This document shows, one piece after another, positions 30,485 to 39,657 of a DNA stretch of 64,000 nt; position 1 is the first letter of the stretch, and each line of letters begins with the position of its first letter. Origin of the DNA: Bartonella massiliensis (GTDB lineage: Bacteria > Pseudomonadota > Alphaproteobacteria > Rhizobiales > Rhizobiaceae); assembly GCF_902150025.1 (NCBI RefSeq), contig NZ_CABFVS010000024.1, forward strand, positions 1 through 64,000, given 5' to 3'. The position numbers and the translations under genes are program-made. Under the pieces are notes generated by a model. That model saw only the letters and a program-made list of their open reading frames with translations, was not told the origin of the DNA and made no database searches.

Positions 30485-31329
30485 AGGAGCCCCCCCAATT
30501 TTTTATTTTTTGTACAAGAAAGATATCATTGTGTAAACAACATCTTTCCTGAATATTCAGAGGTAAGTTTTTATACCATTCATTCATTTGAGCTATAGCT
30601 TTTAACATGCGTTTTTACGTTTCACTTTTGAGACTAAAATAAAGCCTATATTAGTTAGATTTACTTTATTATACAAAGGTCATTTTATCATATAACGAGA
30701 TATAGCATACAGTATCTTCCTTTTAAGCCGGTACACACAAGGATAGTTTTACATGCGCTTTTTTATTAAGTGAGATGAGAAAGAATTTTATTCTTTGTAG
30801 GAGATCTCGAAGTGAATGTTATTCTAAAGAGTATTTATATAATCCAATCGTAACTTTTAAATAAAAAGAGGTGAAGAGCCAAAGAAAAGTGATCGCATTT
30901 TAGTCTATGATACTTAAGTATATTCGGTGGAGTATATTGAGTGTTTATCCGTTTGATGCGTTTGAGCTGCTTGCTTAATTTATTTTCTATAGGTTTGAAT
31001 ATATTCAAAGGAAGTCTTTGTCTTATTTTTAATATTATCATATATTATTAAATAATGTGCCAATTATATTGTTAAAATAAAAAAAATGTAAGAAGTTTGG
31101 CTATATATGTAGGGTATACAACACAGGAAAGAGACTTAACGCATCCATTGATGTTGACAATGAGTTGCTAATTGCTCTGTTGGCTCAGGTGATCTTCTTT
31201 TCTCCTCTAAGATAAGCACTGTTACAATGAAAGAGAATGCATATAGAAGGGAGGCTAGTTAAGAGGATGAGAGTAATGGGGAGAAAGGATAATCATTAAG
31301 GTTTTAATTATTTTAAAACTCCTGTGTTT
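30485..31329. other. Intergenic region, nothing recognised
   Basis: About 840 bp of AT-rich DNA between the FAH-family gene and the MFS remnant. Only short frames occur, and I see no RNA gene or repeat. Confidence 0.4.
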
Positions 31330-32450
31330 TTTTGGTTATTATGACCTTAGGAATGGGGGGGATGGTGTTTTTTCTATACAACCGGTATTGTCAGTTATGT
31401 TGGATGAAGGATTGTTTAATTTCATCAACTTTTTTATATAGTCAGCGCTAACGATGGTAGCTATTTAAGTTGGGAGTATGTTTTTTCCGTTTGGCAGAGT
31501 TTAAAAGATATCCTTTGTTCTTTGCATATTATTGGGTGTAGCTATAATGACGAGTGCGCTTATTGACGCTATGGCATTCATAACAAATTTTGATTTGGTT
31601 ATTTTAATTTGCTTTGCTGTTGGTATTGCGGGGGCAGCAATGATGTTTGGGGGGCTATTACACGAGATTATGCAACATAATTACAATGTAGCGGGTATGG
31701 CTTGGCTTTATACAGGTGTGGGCGTAGGTGTTTTACTGGGCAATGAGTATGTTAATATTGCTTTGGGAAAGTCGCTGAATGCGCAAAGTATTTTGGCTTA
31801 AGGTTAGTTGCATATCTTTTATATTTTTGTTTTTGTTGTTTATTTTGTTTCCATGTTATGTTGATGAGAGCAATTTTTTACACGTTATTGCCAAATGAAA
31901 ATATTGTTGATGTTTGTTGGGAACTGGCACTGCTTTATGGGGGTGCTGGGATCAGTTATATCATTGTCGCAACATATTTTCCTTTAATGGCAAAAACATT
32001 TCATTTCCATCTATTCGCTAAACATTTATGGTTACTGATTGGAATGGCTATTATTCTTAGTTTTTCCATTTGATTATGGTACAGATCGGTGAGGACGTAT
32101 TACGTTATCTCATGTTTAACGTTCTTGTTTAGGGAGAGTGCTTATTGCTAATACTCTTCAGTCAATCTCTTATCCTGATCGCTCTTGGTTGCATAGGGGG
32201 ATTTACCCTTTATGGAGAAAACATCTTTGGTTATGCCATTAGCTAAGCGTTTACATGCATCGTTTGGTATGAATTTTCTTGGTCTGGCGATTTTAACTTA
32301 CAGTTTTGGCCAAATGTTAGGACCTCTCTTGGCAAATTTTCTACAATTTGGTTCACATACCATTGCATTTTCGTTATATGCGGTGCTGTAACGCTCTTTG
32401 CAGCTGCTGGAATTGGTCAGTATTTTTTTGTAAAAGGGGGCATTTTATAA
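31330..32450 (+). pseudogene. YbfB-type MFS transporter, heavily decayed
   Basis: Three frames with several stops together spell an MFS permease. The order is TLGMGGMVFF near 31345, then IQPVLSVMLDEGLFNFINFF and MTSALIDAMAFITNFDLVIL. Next comes the intact block AGMAWLYTGVGVGVLLGNEY (31532-31801), then LLYGGAGISYIIVATYFPLM (31858-32073), and LIALGCIGGFTLYGENIFGY, ending AAAGIGQYFFVKGGIL* at 32450. The order and motifs resemble the YbfB/YjiJ family. At least three in-frame stops and two frameshifts are present, so the gene is dead. The multi-lesion pattern is not explained by homopolymer miscalls. Confidence 0.8.
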
Positions 32451-32548
32451 ATCTGCATGTTTCACTAAAATGTTAAAAAATTGATGAAGCTATTGTTAAA
32501 ACATTGGGGGGGGACGTTGAATTATTCTTATAAGGGGGAGACAGTGTG

Positions 32549-32745
32549 ATGCATTCTACAGTTGCTATTTTGGGCGTTGGTCTTGTTGAGACCAGTATTC
32601 TTGAACGCTTGCTCACGCTTTATGGTCATTATCCACCTTCTGGGGACATTGCTATTTTATTGATTGGTTTAAATGAGATGGGAACCGGTACTCATCGTGT
32701 ATATCAGTCCGACCATTTATGGGTTAACACTGTAGCTTTCCAGAC
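32549..32745 (+). pseudogene. 5' remnant of a FAD/NAD(P)-binding protein
   Basis: A strong Shine-Dalgarno (aagggggag) precedes ATG 32549. The first roughly 60 residues read as a dinucleotide-binding start (TVAILGVGLVETSILERLL) and continue to GTHRVYQSDHLWVNTVA, which resembles the conserved HLRLNTVA-type segment of FAD/NAD(P)-binding monooxygenase-like proteins. The first Gly motif is GVGLVE rather than GxGxxG, already imperfect. After about 32745 the frame runs into reverse-oriented integrase sequence, so the rest of the gene was replaced. It probably formed an operon with the MFS gene 100 bases upstream. Confidence 0.6.
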
Positions 32746-33346
32746 TCCCTTGTTTGCTTGTAAATCAACATCCAATCTCAAGGTAGCCGCATGTTTGAGA
32801 CAAAGATTAAGACATATCAATACTGTCTGAACAGTTCCTGCTTTTGTATGCCAAATGGGAGAAAGCGTATTGCGTATTTCTGTTTGTGTAATCTCTGAAA
32901 CGGGAACACAATCTAATTTAGGGAGAACATGAAGGTATAATGGTAAAAAACAATTCCCATTTTTACCATCACCTTTTAGTTCAGCTTTCCGACTTTCAAA
33001 AGCATCTAGAGCAATGTTTTTTTAATAATGGAGATTGCTTATTGCTTCACGCTTTTTTTGTTGCGTTCTTTAATGGGCTTACGATGCTCACGTAAAACAG
33101 AACGCCATTGGTTGATAAATTCACGGGCTTGTTTTAAAAAGGCATCTCTCAAAGCGTACACTGCACCCATTTCACGACGACGCCCGTGAATGGTATAACG
33201 GTAAAGCCCCCTTGGAATAATATAAAATCCATTGAGCACTCCCATCTTTATGCTTATGGATAATAAACCAGCACCATCACACACTTATGCCAGCCTTTGA
33301 GTGTTGCGACATCTCTTGGCGCGTAAGACGGTTCATGAAAAGCCAT
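32746..33346 (-). pseudogene. Phage integrase (DUF4102-type tyrosine recombinase) remnant
   Basis: From ATG 33346 the minus strand reads MAFHEPSYAPRDVATLKGW, shifts frame, then gives RYTIHGRRREMG and LKQAREFINQWRSVLREHRK, the N-terminal DUF4102 arm-binding domain. Further on, in shifted frames, are LDAFESRKAELKGDGKNG, PVSEITQTEIRN and LNLCLKHAATLRLDVDLQA, from the core-binding domain. The catalytic Arg-His-Arg-Tyr part is missing. The gene ends where the FAD/NAD(P) remnant begins. Confidence 0.85.
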
Positions 33347-33525
33347 TTTCAGTCTTTTCTTATACAAATTTGATCCACACACTCATTCCATTTTTAACGT
33401 GCAAGGGGATGATTTTTATTGATTCAAGATAAAGAGATTTGAAATGAAAGAAGCTTACGTTATTTGAGACTCTCATTTAACATATAAAACAGTGAATTAC
33501 CATTATAAATCAATACCTTGAACTT
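33347..33525 (-). repeat. Dispersed integrase-upstream repeat, copy B
   Basis: This lies directly upstream of the integrase remnant and matches copy A (12858-13040) almost end to end with scattered substitutions. The shared order is cttatacaaatttgatccac, then tgattcaagat, then tttgaaatga, then cttacgttatt, then taaatcaatacctt. Copy C (43557-43696, opposite strand) shares the inner part. Confidence 0.8.
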
Positions 33526-34335
33526 TCTAAAAGAAGTAAAAGCCTATAAGTTTTGGAGTGAAAAGGTTTTTCTAAATTTTTCAGACAATTTTCCATCTTT
33601 AAGGATAGGTTTGTTATAAATTGAAAAGATTTCAATTATTCTTGATTTTTCAGCAAAAAATATGTCTTTGAATTAAGAAAAAAGATAAACCACATACACT
33701 TTATCATTTGATTTCACTTTTTTAGCGAGAAGACGGTAAATATGCTTTATGACCAAGATGTATGATCATTGTTTTATAAACAAAGGCAGAAAGCAGTCCT
33801 TTAGCAAAAAGTTTTCTTTCTGTTGTTTGGAAGTTTCAGATAATTAGCAGCTTTAATCCATCAAATGTTTCAATAACATCATAAATGACTTTATTTTCGT
33901 GGATCGCAAAATAGATAATAAAAACAGTAAAGTTTATTCGATATTTTGAAGCTTTGTGCATTGTAATATTGGGTGCTAAAGCTCTACAACATAGCTCAAG
34001 AAGCATTAAGTGTAAATTCGTAAACTTTTAGAATAGCATAAAAGTTTGTTGTAATTAATATTGCAATATTGATTCGTTTGTGTAATCTTAGCGCCAATGC
34101 ACAGAAGTGTTTTATGGATAAGATTGCGTCAAACACGGGTGTGATGAAGAGGGGAATGCTATATCGGTGTATAAAATTAAAACGCACGTCGTAGTTTTTT
34201 CTCTAAATTTGACTTTTTTTTTTATATTGAAGTAAAACTTATAAAAATAAGTATAATTTAATAAATTTAAGTTGGAATTATATTTAATATTTTTTTGAAA
34301 TTACTTAAAAGCGCGTTGAAAGGATTAACTTAATC
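33526..34335. other. Intergenic region, nothing recognised
   Basis: About 800 bp of AT-rich sequence between the integrase-upstream repeat and the IalB-family gene. Only short frames without family character are present. The last roughly 100 bases should contain the promoter for the gene at 34336. Confidence 0.4.
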
Positions 34336-34947
34336 ATGTCGCATAAAAATGTTTATTCTGCTGTTTCAGTATTCGTTGGAGCCGCTGCCCTTTTTCTTAT
34401 AGCTAGTATTTCTGCAAATGCGCAAACTTTATCGCAAGGTTGGTACAAAGTTTGCAGTAAGCAGCATGATGTTGATATTTGTAATACAATGAATACGGTG
34501 TTATCGAATACCGGACAACCTTTAACGGCTTTTAATATTGTTGAAATAAAAGGGAAGCAAAATGAAAAACGTATAGGTATTCAAGTGCCTACAGGTCGTT
34601 TTTTGCCAGAAGGTGTTCTCATTAAAATTGGTGACGACTTCTCTAAAAAAATTCCTTATATCATTTGTAATGGACCAAGTTGTATTGCCAATGATGTCTT
34701 AGATAATAAGCTTATCGCAGCCATGAAAAGCGGTACAAAAATGGTTGTAACCACTGTTAATTTCCGTGGTTCAGTTAATCCTATTGAATTTTCTCTTAAT
34801 GGATTTACAGCTGCGTATACCGGTCCTGGTATGGAGGAAAAAGATTTTCAACAAGAGCAAATAAAGCTGCAGCAAGCCATTCAATCAAAGCAAAAAGAAA
34901 TTGAAGAGCGTATGCGGGCTGAGCAGGAAAAGGCAAAACAAAAGTAA
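34336..34947 (+). CDS. Invasion-associated locus B (IalB) family protein
   Basis: 203 residues. A Sec signal peptide ends near residue 29 (ISANAQT). The mature domain has the IalB pattern: GWYKVCSKQHDVDICNT, RIGIQVPTGRFLPEGVLIKI, YIICNGPSCIAND and FSLNGFTAAY. Two Cys pairs could form disulfides in the periplasm or outer membrane. In Bartonella, IalB contributes to erythrocyte invasion; this genome probably has the ialA/ialB locus elsewhere, so this is likely a paralogue. A Glu/Lys/Gln-rich coiled-coil tail (residues about 172-203) is unusual compared with the core domain. A strong terminator follows. Confidence 0.88.
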   Translation: MSHKNVYSAVSVFVGAAALFLIASISANAQTLSQGWYKVCSKQHDVDICNTMNTVLSNTGQPLTAFNIVEIKGKQNEKRIGIQVPTGRFLPEGVLIKIGDDFSKKIPYIICNGPSCIANDVLDNKLIAAMKSGTKMVVTTVNFRGSVNPIEFSLNGFTAAYTGPGMEEKDFQQEQIKLQQAIQSKQKEIEERMRAEQEKAKQK

Positions 34948-35002
34948 GACACACGGTGCCATGGAATTAATTAAATTTTTTCTATAGTTTCTTATTTAAT
35001 TT

Positions 35003-35034
35003 AACCGCCACAGTTTTCTGTGGCGGTTTTTTTT
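35003..35034 (+). terminator. Rho-independent terminator after the IalB-family gene
   Basis: An 11-bp stem AACCGCCACAG/CTGTGGCGGTT with a TTTT loop is followed by a run of T. The A/T-rich sequence on both sides means it could also serve rne, whose stop codon is at 35039 on the minus strand. Confidence 0.92.
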
Positions 35035-35038
35035 ATTC

Positions 35039-37639
35039 TTAATTTTTTGTAAGAGTTCTGCGTTTCCACCAACCAACACGCTCAGTTTTGGGAACATCAT
35101 TAGGTGTTGATGAGATAACAACGGGTTGGTTAATTATTTCTTCAATTGGGGAAGGAGAGGATTCGATAACTTTCTCCAGTTCCATGACTGTTTCTTTCTC
35201 TAAAGTTTTTTGTGTTGTCTCTTTAGAGGATGATTTTTTGCGTGTTTTCCGTGTTGATTTTTTACTGTTTTCAAGAATTTTATCCTCTACATCAATGGAT
35301 TTATCTTCTTTTTTTGTTTTAGTTTTGCGTATCAAACGGGTTTTAGGCTTTTCTTCAAAAGATTTTTGTCCTGCAGTATTTTGATCATTCTCTAGAGAAC
35401 GATTATTTTCTACCGCTTTTGAAGAACGTGTTTTACGTTTTTTGGGTTTAACACTTGTATCAACTTTTGTCGCTTCATCTTGCTGTTGTATATTGAGAGC
35501 TTGTGTATCATTTTTCATTTCTTCAAGTTGAGAAGATGGAACACGACGTTTGCGATGTTCTGCTTTAATTTCTGCTAAAGCCTGTTTAGCAAAATCCCCT
35601 ACTGGTTCTGCGTAAGGAATGCGCATCTGATAAGAACTATTATCTTGATTACGTCGACCACCTCGACGTCCTCGGCGGCGTCCTCGACGATAAGAATCAT
35701 TACTCAACGTATCATCTTTTTTATGAACGATGGAGAGAGAATGATCAGTAACTTCATCATGATGATTTTTGCGCTGGCGCTTTTTGTTCGTTTCAATAGG
35801 AGAGGAGTTTTCAACAGATTGTCTCTTTATGAAAATAGAATCTTCAATTTCTTGCTTATTATCATCTTCCAATGAAGATTGAGACATGCTCTGTGCTATT
35901 GTACCTTTAGAAATGATAAGATGTTGCGTTCCAATACTATCATCTGCTTCAATACTAATATTAAGTTTAAAGCGAGCTTCTAAATTAACAAGAATATTGC
36001 GCTTATGATTTAACACATAAAGCGCTGTTGCGACGGGTGTGCGCACAATAATATTATATTGCGAATTGTGAAGAAGATATTCTTCAATTGAGCGCATGAC
36101 ATGTAAAGCAATTGATGATTCAGAACGTATATTTCCTGTTCCCGCGCAATGGGGGCAGGGCTGTGTTGTACTTTCTAAAACTGATATGCGAATACGTTGA
36201 CGACTCATTTCTAAAAGGCCAAAGTGTGAAATATGACCAACTTGAATACGAGCACGATCGTTTTTTAAACAATCTTTTAATTTTTTTTCGACCAGTCGCA
36301 CATTGCGTTCTTCAAGCATGTCGATAAAATCAATCACAATTAAGCCGGCAAGATCACGTAAGCGTAATTGACGGGCAACTTCTTCTGCAGCTTCAAGGTT
36401 CGTTTGTAAGGCTGTTTTTTCAACAGAGAATTCTTTAGTGGAGCGGCCAGAGTTTACGTCAATAGCAACAAGGGCTTCTGTTTGATTGATAACAAGATAA
36501 CCACCAGATTTTAAGGAAACCTGCGGTTGCAACATTTTATCAAGTTGAATTTCAATATTATTTCTTGCGAAAATGGGGATTGGATCGCGATAAGGTTGTA
36601 CAACTTTTGCATGACTTGGCATAAGCATACGCATAAAGTCTTTTGCCTCACGATATCCTTGGTCTCCCGAGACAAGAATTTTACTAATATTTTTATTATA
36701 AAGATCTCGTATAGAACGCTTTATGAGATTGCTTTCTTCATGAATAAGGCATGGGGCTGTTGATTTGAGCGTCAAAGTGCGAATGGTATCCCATAACCGC
36801 ATAAGATATTCATAATCACGTTTAATTTCAGCTTTTGTTCTATTGGCACCAGCGGTTCGTAGGATAACGCCCATACCCTTTGGAACGGCTAATTCTTTTA
36901 CGATTTCTTTAAGACGCTTACGGTCTTGCACATTGGTAATTTTTCGTGAAATGCCACCGCCACGCGCTGTGTTGGGCATGAGAACAGAATAACGACCTGC
37001 CAAAGAGAGATATGTTGTAAGGGCAGCACCTTTATTACCACGTTCTTCCTTGATGACTTGCACCAGCAAAATTTGACGTCGTTTAATGACTTCTTGAATT
37101 TTATACTGGCGCCCTTGTTTTCTTTGATAAGTTGGAAGCTCTTCACGGATATCTTCAGCACCAACCATTTCAATCTCATCATAAGAATCATCGGCTTCTT
37201 CTGTGTCATCAACTGCTGCTTCGGATGTGACATCATTTTCAACATCAGCTGCTATGACATTGTTTTTTTCTTTTTTCTTTGTTTTTCTGGAACGCTTTTT
37301 ATTTTTAGTGACTTCTTCCGTAAAGGAATCGGCAGAATTTTCTCCTACAGCTGCTTTTTCTTCTTCTTCAAGGAGAGCAAGACGATCAGCAACAGGAATT
37401 TGATAATAATCCGGATGAATTTCAGAAAATGTCAAAAAACCATGACGATTTCCACCGTATTCAACAAAAGCTGCTTGGAGAGACGGTTCCACACGCGTAA
37501 TACGTGCAAGATAAATATTCCCCTTGAGCTGTTTTCTATGTTCTGATTCAAAATCAAGTTCTTCAATTTTGTTGCCGTGAACAACAACAACACGCGTTTC
37601 CTCCGGATGGGAGGCATCTATAAGCATTTTGTTTGACAT
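35039..37639 (-). CDS. rne: Ribonuclease E
   Basis: 866 residues. The catalytic half (to about residue 520) has an S1 RNA-binding domain (GNIYLARITRVEPSLQAAFV) interrupted by a long acidic/basic insertion, which is typical of alphaproteobacterial RNase E. Next come the RNase H-like region and the DNase I-like domain with metal-binding Asp residues in VAIDVNSGR and IVIDFIDM. The zinc-link CPHCAGTG follows. The C-terminal roughly 350 residues are disordered, Lys/Arg/Ser-rich and include an RRGRRRGRRGGRR stretch, an RNA-binding and degradosome scaffold. The protein ends with GWWKRRTL. It starts mRNA decay and matures rRNA and tRNA. Confidence 0.95.
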   Translation of the reverse strand: MSNKMLIDASHPEETRVVVVHGNKIEELDFESEHRKQLKGNIYLARITRVEPSLQAAFVEYGGNRHGFLTFSEIHPDYYQIPVADRLALLEEEEKAAVGENSADSFTEEVTKNKKRSRKTKKKEKNNVIAADVENDVTSEAAVDDTEEADDSYDEIEMVGAEDIREELPTYQRKQGRQYKIQEVIKRRQILLVQVIKEERGNKGAALTTYLSLAGRYSVLMPNTARGGGISRKITNVQDRKRLKEIVKELAVPKGMGVILRTAGANRTKAEIKRDYEYLMRLWDTIRTLTLKSTAPCLIHEESNLIKRSIRDLYNKNISKILVSGDQGYREAKDFMRMLMPSHAKVVQPYRDPIPIFARNNIEIQLDKMLQPQVSLKSGGYLVINQTEALVAIDVNSGRSTKEFSVEKTALQTNLEAAEEVARQLRLRDLAGLIVIDFIDMLEERNVRLVEKKLKDCLKNDRARIQVGHISHFGLLEMSRQRIRISVLESTTQPCPHCAGTGNIRSESSIALHVMRSIEEYLLHNSQYNIIVRTPVATALYVLNHKRNILVNLEARFKLNISIEADDSIGTQHLIISKGTIAQSMSQSSLEDDNKQEIEDSIFIKRQSVENSSPIETNKKRQRKNHHDEVTDHSLSIVHKKDDTLSNDSYRRGRRRGRRGGRRNQDNSSYQMRIPYAEPVGDFAKQALAEIKAEHRKRRVPSSQLEEMKNDTQALNIQQQDEATKVDTSVKPKKRKTRSSKAVENNRSLENDQNTAGQKSFEEKPKTRLIRKTKTKKEDKSIDVEDKILENSKKSTRKTRKKSSSKETTQKTLEKETVMELEKVIESSPSPIEEIINQPVVISSTPNDVPKTERVGWWKRRTLTKN

Positions 37640-38262
37640 AAGTTAATATCCTGAAGGCGACATGCACAATTTTATTCAAACGAATGGTATAATTATTCGT
37701 AAACATAAAAGGTTGTCTGCCATAAAAGGGAGGTACCAGAAAAACAGGACGGAATACCATGTGCAGATGCATAAGTGCATTTACACCATTTCTCATCATT
37801 ATCTCCATCCGTTTTGTATGACTCATATTTTTTAAAAGTCTCCGGTAAAATAATCTTTAAAACAGTTCGGATACCCGAACCAACGAATCTTAAGTGATGC
37901 AATCCTAATGTTATAACATAGAAATTTTTCATCCATAACAAAGTCTCAACGCATAATATGCAACAATCCCTCTGAAGACAACTTACTATACGTTATAGAT
38001 AATTTAGATGGCTATTATCAGCTAGGAAGCATAAATATTCTTTTATGTTGATATCATGCATTTGGCAAGTAACAATATAAATCATATACCATGATAATAT
38101 CTTTAATTACCTTAAATTTCGTTTTGGGGTTTTTATAATGAAGAGAGTGAGTATTTATAAAAAATAAAGAATAAATTGGTTCATCGTTTTTATACAACTA
38201 AAATAAATGATTATAAATGGCCAAAATAAATTATTATAAATAGAATGTAGAGTATTTTGCTT
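37640..38262. other. Divergent rne/amidase promoter region
   Basis: About 620 bp. The part next to rne is probably its 5' leader; long rne leaders mediate autoregulation in other bacteria, but no conserved hairpin is obvious here. A minus-strand open frame at 37693-37941 (82 codons) has no recognisable family or convincing start and is not called. Confidence 0.4.
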
Positions 38263-39492
38263 ATGATAAGAGTTTTTTTTACCAAAAGTCTGACAACAGC
38301 CTATTGGAACATTATTGTGAAATTCACATATTTTTTATTATTTTTTTTGGCATTCCAAATCAGTGTTCAAGCAGCAGATTCTTTGAGACTTATTAATTTT
38401 CGAACCATTGGAGATAATGCTCACACACGTATTATTGGGGTTTTCAATTCAAAACCAAATGTTCGTTTGCAGATTTTGGATAGGCCTGCACGTTTAGTTA
38501 TTAACTTACCGACAATTGACTTTTCGAGGCAAAATGCATCTTTAAAGAAACAGAATACATTATCGGTTATGCTCTTAGATATGCGTTATGCTTTCTCTGA
38601 CATACAGACTTCACGCATTATTTTGACAAGCAAAACAGCTTTTGTTATTGAAAGAAGCATCATAAAAAAATTAGATAATGGCTTATGGCAGTTGCTGATT
38701 GATATTCGTAAAAGTACACAAGAAAAATTTGATGAGATATTAAAGAATCAACAAAAAATTGACTTTGATACAAAAACGCCATTATTTCCAGTTCAGAACT
38801 TTCGTGTTGTTCTTGACCCTGGTCACGGTGGTATCGATGGTGGTGCACGGGGTGTAACTGGAATCTTAGAAAAAGATGTAACTTTAGATTTTGCGCGTGC
38901 ATTGCTAGATGAATTACAAAAGGCCCCTCATATCAGTGTTGTTTTAACGCGTGATTCCGATATCTTTTTAAGATTAAGTGAAAGAGTAAAAAAAGCGCAA
39001 GAGTTTGATGCTGATCTTTTTATATCCATTCATGCGGATACGATTGATGTGCATTCTCTTCGCGGAGCCACAGTATATACCATATCAGATAAAGCTTCTG
39101 ACGCGATTGCAAAATCTTTAGCTGAAAGTGAAAATAAAGTTGATTTGCTTGATGGTTTGCCAGCAGATGAAACGCTTGAAGTTACAGATATTTTGATGGA
39201 TCTTACGCGGCGTGAAACGCATACGTTTTCGGTTAATTTTGCGAATAGTGTTATTTCAAATTTATTAAAGAGTCATATTCATTTGATCAATAACCCTCAT
39301 CGTTATGCTAATTTTCAAGTTTTAAGAGCTTCAGATATACCCTCTGTCTTGATAGAGATAGGATATTTATCCAATAAAGAGGATGAAAAGTTATTAAACG
39401 ATCCTCATTGGAGAAAACAAATGGCAGCCTCTATTGCTTATTCTATTCGTCAATTTGCTGATTATAGGCAGAAAATGGTACAGCCTCTTTAA
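38263..39492 (+). CDS. amiC: N-acetylmuramoyl-L-alanine amidase (AmiC type)
   Basis: About 409 residues from ATG 38263; an upstream in-frame TTG is at 38257. The signal peptide or anchor (hydrophobic residues about 20-36, ending VQAAD) is followed by an AMIN domain (residues about 40-150) that targets peptidoglycan/septum. The Amidase_3 domain follows with zinc ligands: H in VVLDPGHGGIDGGARG, E in ILEKDVTLDFA and H in FISIHADTI. The catalytic Glu is in VLIEIGYLSN. It cleaves the amide between MurNAc and the stem peptide during daughter-cell separation. It is followed on the same strand by a bifunctional penicillin-binding protein gene, which supports a cell-wall role. Confidence 0.93.
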   Translation: MIRVFFTKSLTTAYWNIIVKFTYFLLFFLAFQISVQAADSLRLINFRTIGDNAHTRIIGVFNSKPNVRLQILDRPARLVINLPTIDFSRQNASLKKQNTLSVMLLDMRYAFSDIQTSRIILTSKTAFVIERSIIKKLDNGLWQLLIDIRKSTQEKFDEILKNQQKIDFDTKTPLFPVQNFRVVLDPGHGGIDGGARGVTGILEKDVTLDFARALLDELQKAPHISVVLTRDSDIFLRLSERVKKAQEFDADLFISIHADTIDVHSLRGATVYTISDKASDAIAKSLAESENKVDLLDGLPADETLEVTDILMDLTRRETHTFSVNFANSVISNLLKSHIHLINNPHRYANFQVLRASDIPSVLIEIGYLSNKEDEKLLNDPHWRKQMAASIAYSIRQFADYRQKMVQPL

Positions 39493-39657
39493 ATTTGTAA
39501 GAAAATAGAGTAATCAATATGGGATTTTAGTGTATCCTAATCTAAATAAGATAGAAAACAATTTTTTTATCTCAATCTTATGGTGATATCTACGCAATGT
39601 GGTTGAGGTAACGTATTTTTTCTGTGATCAATTCTTAAGAAAGCGATAGCTGTTTTT

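Noticed and set aside
32546-32830. 94-codon frame taken as one small protein
   Set aside because: Only the first 60 or so residues are protein-like; the rest is integrase sequence read backwards, so the frame is a chance fusion.
37693-37941. 82-codon minus-strand frame upstream of rne
   Set aside because: No clear start or family, and it lies in the probable rne leader and promoter region.
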